The translations under genes were made by a program, and so were the position numbers. From NCBI RefSeq assembly GCF_900604515.1, contig NZ_UWOS01000001.1:62001-126000 (forward strand): DNA of 64,000 bases, given 5' to 3'. Shown one piece after another: positions 55,097 to 64,000 of this stretch; position 1 is the first letter of the stretch; the number at the start of each line of letters is the position of its first letter. This stretch comes from Arcanobacterium ihumii (GTDB lineage Bacteria; Actinomycetota; Actinomycetes; Actinomycetales; Actinomycetaceae). The notes beneath the pieces were generated by a model, which had not been told where the DNA came from, ran no database searches, and was given only the letters and a program-made list of their open reading frames with translations.

Positions 55097-56416
55097 TCAG
55101 ATTTTCTCTACGTTGGCGCCAAGAGCGTGAAGCTTATGCATGAAGTGCTCGTATCCACGGTTGATAATATCGATTCCACGCACCGTTGATTCACCATCAG
55201 CAGCCAGCGCTGCGATGAGGTGGGAGAAACCGCCCCGGAGATCTGGCACTTCAATATCTGCACCGGTCAAGGGCGTCGGGCCTTGGATAACAGCCGAGTG
55301 GAAGTAGTTTTCGCGGCCAAATCGGCATTGCTTCGAACCGAGGCATTCGCTATAAACCTGGATGTGTGCACCCATCTGGTTTAGTGCATCGACGAAGCCG
55401 AAGCGATTTTCGTAAACTGTCTCGTGCACGATAGAAACTCCAACTGCCTGAGTAAGTGCTACAACCATAGGCTGTTGCCAGTCAGTCATAAAGCCAGGGT
55501 GTACATCTGTTTCAATAGGTAAAGACTTTAGATCCGTACCCGGATGCCAAAAACGAATACCGTCGTCGTAAATATCGAACTTTCCGCCTACCTTGCGGAA
55601 AACATTCAAGAAGTTCATCATCGACTCTTGTTGAGCACCACGAACGGTGATGTCACCTTTAGTCGCAAGCGCCGCACATGCCCACGAACCAGCTTCGATC
55701 CGGTCTGCCAAAGCAGTATGGCGATAACCATGAAGTTCGCGCACACCTTCGATGTGAATAGTGCGGTCGGTGTCAACAGTGATGAGAGCACCCATCTTTT
55801 GGAGAACGGCGATCAAATCCATAATTTCAGGTTCAACGGCGGCTCCGGTTAGTTCCGTAACACCACGAGCACGAACTGCGGCAAGGAGCGTCTGTTCCGT
55901 TGCTCCTACAGACGGGTATGGAAGGTGAACTTTCTTAGCTTTGAGTCCATTCGGTGCAGTTAAGTGCAAACCAAGGTCTTCAATCGTCCGTCGGGCGCCA
56001 AAATCTTCAAGCACTGCAAGATGGAAATCGACTGGTCGATCACCGATATGACAACCGCCTAAATCGGGAATAAAAGCTTCACCAAGAGCGTGGAGCAACG
56101 GGCCGCAGAACAGAATAGGGATTCGTGAAGAGCCAGCTAAAGCCTCAACTTCACCCGGATCGGGAAGATGAATCTTTCCTGGAGTGATCTCTAGAATTCC
56201 CGCCTCTTGGTCATAATTAACTTCGGCGCCGTGGGCACGAAGAAGCTGGCTCACAACATCAACGTCGCGAATGAGTGGAACGTTCCTTAAAACAGACGTT
56301 TCTTCTGTAAGAAGAGCGGCAACCATGGCTTTGGAAACGAAGTTCTTTGCACCACGCACCGTAATCTCGCCTTGTAGTGGATGACCACCCACTACCTTCA
56401 AAACGTCACCAGACAT
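55097..56416 (-). CDS. murA: UDP-N-acetylglucosamine 1-carboxyvinyltransferase
   Basis: First committed peptidoglycan step. 439 residues. The entry motif GAKNFVSKAMVAALL and the loop DLGGCHIGDRPVDFH keep the catalytic Cys that fosfomycin attacks. The sequence has the actinobacterial form of the family (KN followed by FVSKAM rather than AALPIL). GGAG before the ATG at 56416. Minus strand with ddl downstream. No murA paralogue is in the window. Confidence 0.94.
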   Translation of the reverse strand: MSGDVLKVVGGHPLQGEITVRGAKNFVSKAMVAALLTEETSVLRNVPLIRDVDVVSQLLRAHGAEVNYDQEAGILEITPGKIHLPDPGEVEALAGSSRIPILFCGPLLHALGEAFIPDLGGCHIGDRPVDFHLAVLEDFGARRTIEDLGLHLTAPNGLKAKKVHLPYPSVGATEQTLLAAVRARGVTELTGAAVEPEIMDLIAVLQKMGALITVDTDRTIHIEGVRELHGYRHTALADRIEAGSWACAALATKGDITVRGAQQESMMNFLNVFRKVGGKFDIYDDGIRFWHPGTDLKSLPIETDVHPGFMTDWQQPMVVALTQAVGVSIVHETVYENRFGFVDALNQMGAHIQVYSECLGSKQCRFGRENYFHSAVIQGPTPLTGADIEVPDLRGGFSHLIAALAADGESTVRGIDIINRGYEHFMHKLHALGANVEKI

Positions 56417-56654
56417 TAATTACTCCTTCTTCACCTGAACCACTCAAGTGAACACTGCTACCACGATACAGGCTAATCGCCTAAATAACGCACAGCCAAA
56501 GTGCTAACTTTGCCACGTCATTAGCCAAGACCTACAGAGTATAACTACGTGCTGAGTTTACGCTATTTTACCGTAACGCAGAGAGCCACTGCCTGAAAAT
56601 ATGGGACCAAAACGTTCAATTGCACCGCTCAAAGAATTAGTGTGCTGTCAGCCC

Positions 56655-57311
56655 TTATTCTAGAAATCCCTCGGGAGAGACCGGTCGAGCTGGTTCAACT
56701 TCAGCAGGAGGAAGGTGACGGGCAGGAAGAGTGCGCGGCTTAAACGCAGGTCGTTTTGACTCATACTCAGCGATAGCATCGTCATCGCGCAATGTAAGGC
56801 TAATGTCGTCAAGTCCTTCCATAAGACGCCACCGGGTGTAATCGTCAATCTGGAATTCACATACGAAACCTGCTGCTTGAACCGAACACGTGTCAAGGTC
56901 GACCGAGATTTCTGTGCCGGGTTCGTTTTCTAAGATCTTCCACAGCTGCTCAATATTCGCTTGTGGAACAACACCGGCAACCAAACCCTGTTTTCCCGCA
57001 TTCCCACGGAAAATATCGGCAAAGCGCGGCGCAAGCACCACTCGGAAACCGTAGTCTTTCAAAGCCCATACCGCATGTTCACGTGACGAACCGGTTCCAA
57101 AGTCGTTTCCCGCAACCAAAACCGTACCTCGTTTGAATTCCTCACGGTTCAAAACGAAATCAGGGTCATTGCGCCATGCTGCGAAGAGCGCATCATCAAA
57201 ACCGGTGCGCGTAACACGCTTTAAGTAAACCGCGGGAATGATTTGGTCTGTATCAACGTTGGACCGGCGAAGTGGAACACCTATTCCTATGTGCGAAGTA
57301 AACTTTTCCAT
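56655..57311 (-). CDS. leuD: 3-isopropylmalate dehydratase small subunit
   Basis: With LeuC isomerises isopropylmalate in leucine synthesis. 218 residues: [37 protein letters not shown] and [11 protein letters not shown] are diagnostic; the C-terminal tail ([20 protein letters not shown]) is proline-rich and longer than usual. The ATG at 57311 has AAAGGACC upstream; 13 bases after the leuC stop. Confidence 0.95.
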   Translation of the reverse strand: MEKFTSHIGIGVPLRRSNVDTDQIIPAVYLKRVTRTGFDDALFAAWRNDPDFVLNREEFKRGTVLVAGNDFGTGSSREHAVWALKDYGFRVVLAPRFADIFRGNAGKQGLVAGVVPQANIEQLWKILENEPGTEISVDLDTCSVQAAGFVCEFQIDDYTRWRLMEGLDDISLTLRDDDAIAEYESKRPAFKPRTLPARHLPPAEVEPARPVSPEGFLE

Positions 57312-57324
57312 AATTTCGGTCCTT

Positions 57325-58737
57325 TCAGCGAGATTCATTCAAGTCCGACGGCGTAGAAAGTGTTCCGCGAATGGCAGTTGCTGCAGCCACCAGAGGCGAT
57401 ACAAGATGCGTACGTCCTCCCTTGCCTTGGCGTCCTTCAAAATTTCGGTTTGAGGTCGACGCTGCACGCTCACCCGGAGCCAGCTGGTCTGGGTTCATTC
57501 CCAAACACATCGAGCAACCGGCGTTTCGCCACTCGGCGCCGAATTCCTTGAATATCCGATCGAGCCCTTCAGCCTCTGCTTGAATTCTTACACGGGCAGA
57601 ACCAGGAACCACCAGAACACGAACATCCCTAGCTTTCTTCTGCCCTTCAATTACTTTGGCAACACTGCGCAAGTCTTCAATTCGTCCGTTTGTACATGAA
57701 CCAATAAACACGGTGTCTACCGCGATATCTCTAATTGGCATACCAGCCTCAAGTCCCATGTACTCAAGTGCGCGCTCAGCTGCAATTCGTTTAGTTTCGT
57801 CATGAATGTCAACCGGATCGGGAACGGTTGCTGAAATCGGCACACCTTGACCGGGGTTAGTCCCCCAAGTTACGTAAGGCTCAAGTTCCGCTGCATCGAT
57901 TTCAATTTCAGTATCGAAGACGGCATCGTCATCGGAACATAATGTACTCCAGTAGCGTACGGCGTTATCCCAATCCTCGCCTTCGGGAGCGTGTGGTTTG
58001 CCACGCAAGTATTCAATAGTAATTTCATCTGGAGCTATCATTCCTGCTCGAGCTCCCGCTTCGATCGACATATTGCAAATCGTCATTCTAGCTTCCATCG
58101 AGAGCTGTGAAATCGCTTCACCACGATATTCCAAAATGTATCCCTGTCCGCCATTAGTTCCGATCTTCGCGATCACGGCAAGGATAATGTCCTTTGCGGT
58201 GGTACCAGGCTTCAAAGCGCCACGAATATTAATAGCCATCGTTTTAAACGGGGCAAGTGGCAAAGTTTGAGTCGCAAGCACATGTTCAACTTCGGAAGTT
58301 CCGATTCCAAAGGCGAGTGCACCAAAGGCTCCGTGTGTAGACGTGTGGGAATCTCCGCAAACAATCGTCATCCCGGGTTGTGTAAGTCCAAGCTGAGGCC
58401 CAACAACATGGACGATCCCTTGATCTGCGTCACCGAGTGAGTGAATGCGAATACCGAACTCTTTTGCGTTTTTACGCAAAGTATCGATCTGGGTACGAGA
58501 GGTCGGATCCGCGATAGGAAGATCGATGTTCAATGTAGGCGTGTTGTGATCTTCGGTTGCAATCGTCAAGTCTGGACGACGTACTTGGCGTCCCGCTAAT
58601 CGAAGACCTTCGAAAGCCTGGGGACTAGTGACTTCATGGCAAAGGTGAAGATCGATGTATAGGAGATCTGGAGCACCTTGTTCACCTTGTTGAACAAGGT
58701 GGTGGTTCCACACCTTTTCAGCGAGAGTTCCAGCCAT
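57325..58737 (-). CDS. leuC: 3-isopropylmalate dehydratase large subunit
   Basis: Aconitase-family subunit with a 4Fe-4S cluster, 470 residues. [63 protein letters not shown] and [12 protein letters not shown] give the three cluster cysteines. GAGGACACC before the ATG at 58737. Divergent from the IclR-type gene, with a dyad at 58809-58827 between. Confidence 0.96.
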   Translation of the reverse strand: MAGTLAEKVWNHHLVQQGEQGAPDLLYIDLHLCHEVTSPQAFEGLRLAGRQVRRPDLTIATEDHNTPTLNIDLPIADPTSRTQIDTLRKNAKEFGIRIHSLGDADQGIVHVVGPQLGLTQPGMTIVCGDSHTSTHGAFGALAFGIGTSEVEHVLATQTLPLAPFKTMAINIRGALKPGTTAKDIILAVIAKIGTNGGQGYILEYRGEAISQLSMEARMTICNMSIEAGARAGMIAPDEITIEYLRGKPHAPEGEDWDNAVRYWSTLCSDDDAVFDTEIEIDAAELEPYVTWGTNPGQGVPISATVPDPVDIHDETKRIAAERALEYMGLEAGMPIRDIAVDTVFIGSCTNGRIEDLRSVAKVIEGQKKARDVRVLVVPGSARVRIQAEAEGLDRIFKEFGAEWRNAGCSMCLGMNPDQLAPGERAASTSNRNFEGRQGKGGRTHLVSPLVAAATAIRGTLSTPSDLNESR

Positions 58738-58808
58738 GGTGTCCTCTTTTCCTTTTAATTCTTCGCGATAACACATAGACTGGTAAAAATTTCATTGTGT
58801 TGCGCTTG

Positions 58809-58827
58809 CATCTCAGCGTATGAGATG
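58809..58827. promoter_or_regulatory. Inverted repeat between leuC and IclR-type gene (operator)
   Basis: CATCTCA-GCGTA-TGAGATG, seven-base arms and a five-base centre, in the 103-base divergent gap. It lies 72 bases from the leuC start and 14 bases from the regulator start. The likely ligand is the IclR-family protein encoded beside it. Confidence 0.7.
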
Positions 58828-58840
58828 GCAATATCATTGC

Positions 58841-59572
58841 ATGGACGCAATTGATTCTGGCAGTGGTGTAGGTGTTCTTGATAAAGCCGCCATGGTTCTT
58901 GGCGCGCTCGAAGCCGGTCCTTTGACTCTGGCTCAACTCGTCACGTCCACACATTTGGCTCGCCCTACCGCACATCGACTCGCAGTCGCACTTGAACATC
59001 ATCGTTTGGTCGCACGAGATATGCAGGGTCGTTTTGTTCTTGGTCCACGTTTAACGGAACTCGCCTCGGCCGCCGGTGAAGATCGACTTCTAGCTGCCGC
59101 GAATCCAGTCCTCATTGCTTTGCGAGACCACACCGGTGAGTCCGCTCAGCTATATCGCCGCCAAGGTGATCAACGTATTTGTGTGGCCGCTGCTGAACGA
59201 GCTATGGGACTACGCGATTCCATCCCCGTGGGTGCAACACTTTCGATGCTCGCGGGATCGGCAGCTCAAGTCTTGCTTGCATGGGAAGAACCAGACCGCC
59301 TCCACCGTGGACTCCATGGTGCTCAATTTACTGCTACCGTCCTTTCAGCGGTACGACGCCGTGGCTGGTCCCAGTCCGTTGGAGAGCGTGAAGCTGGCGT
59401 GGCCTCGATTTCTGCGCCTGTTCGCGGACCCTCGGGTAGAGTTATAGCTGCTGTTTCAATTTCGGGTCCGATTGAACGAATGGGACGGCAACCTGGAAGG
59501 CAGCATGCGGCCGCCGTCGTAACTGCAGCAAACCGCCTCACCGAAGTATTAAAGCGAACTGAAGGTATCTAA
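58841..59572 (+). CDS. IclR family regulator, probable leuCD regulator (LtbR/NdgR-like)
   Basis: 243 residues. N-terminal winged helix (VLDKAAMVLGALEAGPLTLAQ, then LARPTAHRLAVALEHHRLVARD) and the C-terminal IclR effector domain with DSIPVGATLSMLAGSAAQVLLA and REAGVASISAPVRGPSGRVIAAVSIS in parts. In Corynebacterium and Streptomyces the homologue next to leuCD (LtbR/NdgR) represses leuCD and other amino-acid genes. The ATG at 58841 lacks a ribosome binding site; TATCAT lies at 58832-58837, so leaderless translation is possible though the spacing is short. Confidence 0.88.
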   Translation: MDAIDSGSGVGVLDKAAMVLGALEAGPLTLAQLVTSTHLARPTAHRLAVALEHHRLVARDMQGRFVLGPRLTELASAAGEDRLLAAANPVLIALRDHTGESAQLYRRQGDQRICVAAAERAMGLRDSIPVGATLSMLAGSAAQVLLAWEEPDRLHRGLHGAQFTATVLSAVRRRGWSQSVGEREAGVASISAPVRGPSGRVIAAVSISGPIERMGRQPGRQHAAAVVTAANRLTEVLKRTEGI

Positions 59573-59575
59573 AAC

Positions 59576-60724
59576 ATGAAGAAGACCCTCTTGGTTACGA
59601 ATGATTTTCCACCTCGAGCTGGAGGAATTCAAACTTTCTTAGAGGGTTTCGTCAATGAATTAGATCCGCGTGAGCTGATCGTTTATGCCTCGACACCACC
59701 CGATACCGAGGAAGAATCCGGTGCTCAAGCTGCAGCACGTTACGACTCTCAAGTCCCATATACCGTAGTACGCTTTCCGGGAACAGTTTTGTTGCCGACC
59801 CCGAACGTTCGTAGCAAGATGCAAGAGCTCATTCAGCAACACGATGTGCAGAATGTGTGGTTTGGCGCTGCAGCACCACTTGGATTGATGGCTAATGCCG
59901 CAAGAGCTGCCGGTGCAACCCGGGTCATTTCGACCACTCATGGTCACGAAATTGGTTGGTCTATGATTCCTGGGGCTCGCGCCTTGCTCCAAAAAGTTTT
60001 CCATGACGCTGACGTCATCACTTATCTAACGAATGCAACCTTGAAACGTCTGCGACCATTTATCGGCGATACCGAAATCATGCAGTTGCACGGCGCAATT
60101 GACCCCGAGGGCTTCGCTTTCGATTCCACCGCACGCTCCGTTTTACGCAAGCGCTACGAAATTGCCGACGACGCTAGAGTCGTTGTTTGTATTTCGCGCC
60201 TGGTTGAACGCAAAGGTCAAGATATTTTGATTGACGCATGGCCAAAGATCCAAGCCGAACATCCAGGGGTCGAATTACTCATCGTTGGGAAGGGACCTTA
60301 CGGTGAAAAGCTCAAGGCTAGAGCTAAGGCATCCACGGCTTCTGACTTTATTCATTTCACTGGCGAGGTTCCTTACAGCGAATTGGCTGCTCATTACAGC
60401 GTTGGTGATATTTTCGCTATGCCTTGCAGAACTCGAGGTGGAGGGCTCGATATCGAAGGTCTCGGTATTGTTTATCTCGAGGCCTATGCTGCTGGACTTC
60501 CAGTTGTAGCTGGCGATTCGGGAGGAGCCCCAGAGGCAGTTATCGACGGGGTAACGGGAATCGTAGTCAATGGTAATGAAGTATCCTCCGTTGCGAGGGC
60601 AGTAAACTATTTATTGGACGACGACGATCGCGCCAAGAACATGGGGTCAGAAGGTTTGGCTTGGGTCGATCGCTACTGGCGTTGGTCTGATGTGGCAAAA
60701 CCACTAATTTCACTTCTTTCGTAA
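59576..60724 (+). CDS. pimB: GT4 mannosyltransferase, PimB'-like
   Basis: Transfers mannose from GDP-mannose to a phosphatidylinositol monomannoside in the cell membrane, for PIM/lipomannan. 382 residues with the GT-B fold. LLVTNDFPPRAGGIQTFLEGF, TTHGHEIGWSMIPGARALL, CISRLVERKGQDILIDAWP and the EX7E motif EGLGIVYLE (near 306) match PimB' of mycobacteria/corynebacteria. It begins three bases after the IclR-type gene, so the two may be co-transcribed. Confidence 0.88.
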   Translation: MKKTLLVTNDFPPRAGGIQTFLEGFVNELDPRELIVYASTPPDTEEESGAQAAARYDSQVPYTVVRFPGTVLLPTPNVRSKMQELIQQHDVQNVWFGAAAPLGLMANAARAAGATRVISTTHGHEIGWSMIPGARALLQKVFHDADVITYLTNATLKRLRPFIGDTEIMQLHGAIDPEGFAFDSTARSVLRKRYEIADDARVVVCISRLVERKGQDILIDAWPKIQAEHPGVELLIVGKGPYGEKLKARAKASTASDFIHFTGEVPYSELAAHYSVGDIFAMPCRTRGGGLDIEGLGIVYLEAYAAGLPVVAGDSGGAPEAVIDGVTGIVVNGNEVSSVARAVNYLLDDDDRAKNMGSEGLAWVDRYWRWSDVAKPLISLLS

Positions 60725-60816
60725 GTAACCCAGCAGGGGCGAACCAAGCCCTAGCTAAATAATCGAAGCGCCGTCTCTCCTACATAGACAGTAAAGAATG
60801 ATTCTCATACATTCGG

Positions 60817-60822
60817 TATCAT
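60817..60822 (+). promoter_or_regulatory. -10 of leaderless dcp promoter
   Basis: TATCAT ends six bases before the ATG at 60829 (TGGCGT between), with no ribosome binding site. No good -35 is seen. Confidence 0.5.
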
Positions 60823-60828
60823 TGGCGT

Positions 60829-62862
60829 ATGACCATTGAAAATAACCCATTACTTACTAAATCACAGTTACCTTACTTACTTCCCCAGTGGGAGAAAATT
60901 AAGCCAGAGCATATTATTCCGGCCGTCGAATTTGCAATGAACGCACAACGAGATGCGTGGGAAGAAATCGCTACCAACTTTAATCCTGCGACCATTGAAA
61001 ACACCGTAGAAGCTATTGAAAAAGCAGGTGAGCAGATCGAATCTGTTATGAACGTTGGGTTCACGCTAATTAGCTCAATTGGTGGCGAGGAATTAGAGAA
61101 GGTTGAAGCGGAACTTGGACCAAAGATCACCGAGCATTTTAACACCTTCCAACTAGACGATCGCATCTACCGTCGTCTTACTTCTCTTGATCTAAGTGAA
61201 GCTGATCCTGAAACAGCACACTACGTTTCTGAGATGATTGCTGAGTTCGAACGAGGAGGTATCGCATTGCCTGCCGAGGCAAAAGACCGCTTACGCAAGC
61301 TAGATGCGCAACTTTCCGAAGCCGAAATTTCATTCGGTCAGCGTGTAGTTCAAGCCATGAGTGACAACGAGTTGGTAATCGAAGATCCAGAGCTCCTTGC
61401 CGGACTCAGCGAAGACAAGATTAAATCCTTTACCGGTGACGACAGTAAGATCCGTCTACCGTTGGAAAACTACACAAACCAACCACTCCAAACCGAGCTC
61501 AACCACCACGATGTTCGAGCTCAGCTCCTCGAAACCTCGATGGATCGTGGCTTCGGTTCTCATAGCGGATCTGACACTCGGGAACTCGTATTAACGATTG
61601 CCAAGCTTCGCGCCGAACGCGCAGAGATCCTGGGTTATCCTCACCATTCCCAAGCAGTTGCACAAAGCGGAATGGCAAAGGAATCCGAAGCAATTTTGCA
61701 GCTCCTACTATCTGTAGCTCAGCCTGCGGTAGCAGCAGCTGAGGTCGAGGCAAGGAAACTTGCCAACATGGCACGAGAAGCTGGGCAATCCGAACCTTTC
61801 ACCGCCGCAGATTGGACCTTCTATCAGGAAAAGCTTCGCGCTGGTCTTGGTTTAGACGACGCAGCGATGGCTCCGTATTTCCTTTTGGAAAACGTCGTTG
61901 AACGCGGTATTTTCTTCGCCGCTAATAAGCTTTACGGAATCAGCTTCGTTGAGCGCCCAGAACTTCCTGGATATCTCCCTACCGTCCGTACCTGGGAGGT
62001 TATTGATGAAGACGGTGAAGGTATCGCTTTATTCCAGGCAGACTTCTACCGCCGCAAGGGCAAACACGGTGGGGCATGGATGCATGAAGTTGTAGCTGGA
62101 TCAGCATTTGATGGTACCAAGCCCGTTATTATGAATAACTGCAACTTTAACGAACCAAAGAACGGCGATCCTTGCTTGCTCACTTGGGATAACGTGATCA
62201 CCGTATTCCACGAATTCGGACATGCTTTACATGGAATGCTGACGAAAACCAAGTATCGTTCAACGTCGGGAACGCACGTTCCACGAGATTTTGTGGAAAC
62301 ACCGTCGCAATTGAATGAGATGTGGGCGTTTAACCCTGAAGTACTAGCGCAATATGCTATTCATTACCAAACAGGAGAGCCGCTCCCCCAGAATTTGGTG
62401 GAAGCACTGGCAACATCGAAGACGTTTGGTCAAGCATTCGATACCACCGAACTGCTAGCTTCTGCATTACTCGATCAGGCTTGGCACCGGCTCAGTCCTT
62501 CTGAGATTCCCTCAGATGTAGCAAGCTTTGAAAAGGAAGCTCTAGGCGAGTATGGCGTTTATTCCGAGTTTATTCCACCGCGCTACCGCTCAACGTACTT
62601 TAACCATACCTTCGGTGGAGGTTACGACGCAGGGTACTATTCCTACATTTGGGCAGAAGTTCTAGCTGCAGACATTGAGAATTGGTTTAAAACCACTGCT
62701 GCTATTGATGGCGACGGCGGTTTGAATCGCGACGCCGGTACACGTTTGCGCACTGAGTTGCTCTCACGCGGAAATTCGCGACCACCAATGGATTCGTTCC
62801 GTGCACTTCTAGGCCGCGATCCACGTGCTGAAGCAATTCTGGAACGCCGCGGGTTAGCATAA
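60829..62862 (+). CDS. dcp: M3 family metallopeptidase (peptidyl-dipeptidase Dcp/oligopeptidase A type)
   Basis: Zinc peptidase of 677 residues, cytosolic (no signal peptide). The zinc motif HEFGHALHGM near 463, with the third ligand Glu in the following FVETPSQLNEMWA, is intact; FRSTSGTHVPRDFVE-type and FNHTFGGGYDAGYYSYIWAEVLA blocks are the usual M3 marks. Acts on short peptides, in protein turnover or peptide use. Leaderless start likely. Ends before a 22-bp terminator. Confidence 0.93.
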   Translation: MTIENNPLLTKSQLPYLLPQWEKIKPEHIIPAVEFAMNAQRDAWEEIATNFNPATIENTVEAIEKAGEQIESVMNVGFTLISSIGGEELEKVEAELGPKITEHFNTFQLDDRIYRRLTSLDLSEADPETAHYVSEMIAEFERGGIALPAEAKDRLRKLDAQLSEAEISFGQRVVQAMSDNELVIEDPELLAGLSEDKIKSFTGDDSKIRLPLENYTNQPLQTELNHHDVRAQLLETSMDRGFGSHSGSDTRELVLTIAKLRAERAEILGYPHHSQAVAQSGMAKESEAILQLLLSVAQPAVAAAEVEARKLANMAREAGQSEPFTAADWTFYQEKLRAGLGLDDAAMAPYFLLENVVERGIFFAANKLYGISFVERPELPGYLPTVRTWEVIDEDGEGIALFQADFYRRKGKHGGAWMHEVVAGSAFDGTKPVIMNNCNFNEPKNGDPCLLTWDNVITVFHEFGHALHGMLTKTKYRSTSGTHVPRDFVETPSQLNEMWAFNPEVLAQYAIHYQTGEPLPQNLVEALATSKTFGQAFDTTELLASALLDQAWHRLSPSEIPSDVASFEKEALGEYGVYSEFIPPRYRSTYFNHTFGGGYDAGYYSYIWAEVLAADIENWFKTTAAIDGDGGLNRDAGTRLRTELLSRGNSRPPMDSFRALLGRDPRAEAILERRGLA

Positions 62863-62927
62863 ATACCTCGTAAACGTGAGCACACAGAGCTCCAAGATTT
62901 GTAGGTATTTCTAATAGCGGTCATTAA

Positions 62928-62974
62928 GAAGGGTGGTTGGTGGATAGCCGTTGGCTACCCACCAACCACCCTTC
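62928..62974. terminator. 22-bp terminator between dcp and the toxin-antitoxin pair
   Basis: Arms 62928-62949 and 62953-62974 pair at 21 of 22 positions (one A-C mismatch) with loop GTT. Confidence 0.88.
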
Positions 62975-63001
62975 ACTTATTGACGCTTTTTAAGAAACTC
63001 T

Positions 63002-63019
63002 TTACACTTGTATGTGTAA
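63002..63019. promoter_or_regulatory. Inverted repeat upstream of antitoxin gene
   Basis: TTACACTTGTATGTGTAA: six-base arms around a six-base centre, 47 bases before the ATG at 63067; a second imperfect dyad (AGTTCTAAG / CTTAGACT) follows. Likely autoregulatory site. Confidence 0.5.
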
Positions 63020-63066
63020 GTTCTAAGCGTTGCAAACTTAGACTCAACTAAACAAGGAACAGATCA

Positions 63067-63507
63067 ATGTCTACTACATTTGTTGACAGCAAGATCAATA
63101 TCAACGACTCCACACTGGAGGACATCCACGGTCTGCCAAAAGATGAGGAATCAAAAATTTCCATCACCTCGAGCAATGGCAAACTTCTTGAAAATATTCC
63201 ACCCAGCATCGGCATGCTATTAGAGCAAATACTTAACGCAATTAACGAAAATGGGCATGTTGCGGTATCGACTCTCCCAGAAGTTCTTTCTAGCAATGCA
63301 GCAGCTGAGTTGCTCGGTATTTCTCGACCAACTCTTATGAAGCGGGTAGAAAATGGTGAAATCCCATTTCTTCGAGTGGGAACACATAAGCGTTTTAATC
63401 GAAAAGACGTGCTGAAATACCGTCAGATGATTCTAAAAAAGCAAGAAAAGAAGCTTGAAGAACTTCGAATTTTCTACTCAAACGAAGGAAGTTTTTTCGA
63501 AGATTAA
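63067..63507 (+). CDS. Excisionase-like HTH protein, probable antitoxin
   Basis: 146 residues. Acidic N-terminal half, then an excisionase/MerR-type helix-turn-helix: SSNAAAELLGISRPTLMKRV, ENGEIPFLRVGTHKRFNRKD. A Lys/Glu-rich C-terminal tail follows. The pairing with a PIN-domain gene 25 bases downstream is the known HTH/PIN toxin-antitoxin order in actinobacteria. The start is supported by AAGGAAC nine bases upstream of the ATG. Confidence 0.85.
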   Translation: MSTTFVDSKININDSTLEDIHGLPKDEESKISITSSNGKLLENIPPSIGMLLEQILNAINENGHVAVSTLPEVLSSNAAAELLGISRPTLMKRVENGEIPFLRVGTHKRFNRKDVLKYRQMILKKQEKKLEELRIFYSNEGSFFED

Positions 63508-63513
63508 CCCTTT

Positions 63514-63554
63514 AGTGAGGCACTTTTCAGATATGCTCTGTAATGTGCCTCACT
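63514..63554 (+). other. Inverted repeat spanning the PIN toxin start codon
   Basis: AGTGAGGCAC (63514-63523) and GTGCCTCACT (63545-63554) are exact complements; the ATG of the toxin (63533) lies in the 21-base loop. As RNA it would place the start region inside a hairpin; as DNA it could be an operator. Confidence 0.6.
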
Positions 63555-64000
63555 TAGTTTTCGTGGATGCGAATATTCTAGCCAGCCGAACTTTAATGGA
63601 CTGGCTTTTTCACTTGCGTAATAAGACGCCAGGGATGTTTACTTTACAGACTTCAAAAGATGTCATAACGGAAGTTTGCTACACGATTAGGAGGAAATAC
63701 CCTCAAGCAAGTGATTCCATCATTAATAAACGCGTACAACGCATCCAAGAGCTCATGGACGAAGTCCTCACCGAAGAATTTGATGGCAACTTATCTAGCT
63801 TTACCGGATCAGACATAAACGATTACCACGTTCACGCAGCAGCGATTAAAGCAACATCTCAGTATATTTTGACGAATAACAAATCCACGGATATCACTAC
63901 CACTCCCGATGACCAGCCCTATAGCATAATTGCTGCAGATGATTTTCTTTGTTTGGTGGCACAATCAGCTCCACACGCCTGCGAGGAAGCAATCAATGAA
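63533..64000 (+). CDS. PIN-domain protein, probable toxin (cut by window edge)
   Basis: VapC-like ribonuclease, 156 residues visible, no stop before base 64000. First acidic residue in LVFVDANILASRTLMDWLF (Asp 12), Glu in DVITEVCYTIRRKY, and the SDINDYHVHAAAIKATSQYILTNN block match the D-x2-H-x-AAA type PIN family. The ATG at 63533 has no convincing ribosome binding site; it sits in the loop of the inverted repeat and follows the antitoxin stop by 25 bases. The C-terminus is missing from the window. Confidence 0.82.
   Translation, partial: MLCNVPHLVFVDANILASRTLMDWLFHLRNKTPGMFTLQTSKDVITEVCYTIRRKYPQASDSIINKRVQRIQELMDEVLTEEFDGNLSSFTGSDINDYHVHAAAIKATSQYILTNNKSTDITTTPDDQPYSIIAADDFLCLVAQSAPHACEEAINE

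Noticed and set aside
58617-58640. GGGACT-like sequence resembling a DosR box
   Set aside because: It lies within the leuC coding region, matches only one half site and is not upstream of a gene.

Overview
The window looks like a chromosomal segment from a host-associated actinobacterium of the Actinomycetaceae type (Arcanobacterium, Trueperella or Actinomyces relatives). The grounds are a DevR/DevS-like two-component pair, a PimB'-type phosphatidylinositol mannoside mannosyltransferase, a SepIVA-like coiled-coil protein in the block coaD-sepIVA-DUF177-rnc-mutM, a long RNase E/G followed by rplU-rpmA-obgE-proB, and several genes whose start codon follows a -10 hexamer directly (leaderless candidates). 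Base composition looks lower in GC than most actinobacteria. This placement is inference; no search was run. About 60 protein genes are packed tightly, with one tRNA, two metabolite riboswitches and many long-stem hairpin terminators between convergent genes.

Layout. 1-5.4 kb: 5' end of leuS, a HIT protein, a VKOR-like membrane oxidoreductase, a PMM-like HAD phosphatase, an AI-2E family permease and deoD. 5.4-9.3 kb: a DtxR-family regulator, then a SAM riboswitch and metNIQ (methionine uptake). 9.4-13.1 kb: an apparent autoregulated operon of a degenerate ABC ATPase, a YhgE/Pip export-like protein with a long Gly/Leu repeat, and a TetR regulator. 13.2-15.6 kb: dhaKLM (PTS-dependent dihydroxyacetone kinase). 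15.9-17.5 kb: a probable phosphatidylcholine synthase facing an unknown membrane protein. 17.6-20.8 kb: TPP riboswitch with thiM, thiE and a thiD-tenA fusion (thiamine salvage; thiL lies at 53 kb). 20.9-25.5 kb: tRNA-Ala, then the minus-strand run proA-nadD-unknown-rsfS-phosphatase. 25.6-35.3 kb: trxA and an MFS transporter, then rne/rng-rplU-rpmA-obgE-proB and a luciferase-fold protein on the minus strand. 35.9-44.6 kb: cydABDC followed by a GAF histidine kinase and, convergently, its likely response regulator. 44.6-50.7 kb: recG-rsmD-coaD-sepIVA-DUF177-rnc-mutM on the minus strand. 50.8-58.7 kb: rpmB, an amino acid permease, thiL, ddl, murA, leuC-leuD. 58.8-64 kb: IclR-type regulator divergent from leuCD, pimB', an M3 peptidase, and at the edge a HTH antitoxin/PIN toxin pair that runs out of the window.

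Most of the window is core metabolism. The less ordinary parts are the degenerate-ATPase/YhgE/TetR operon with a clear palindromic operator, a compact SAM-I-like riboswitch that seems to lack P4 and overlaps the metN ribosome binding site, the phosphatidylcholine synthase, the oxygen/redox kinase pair beside the cytochrome bd operon, and the PIN toxin whose start codon lies inside an inverted repeat. I found no CRISPR array, insertion sequence, prophage or origin.
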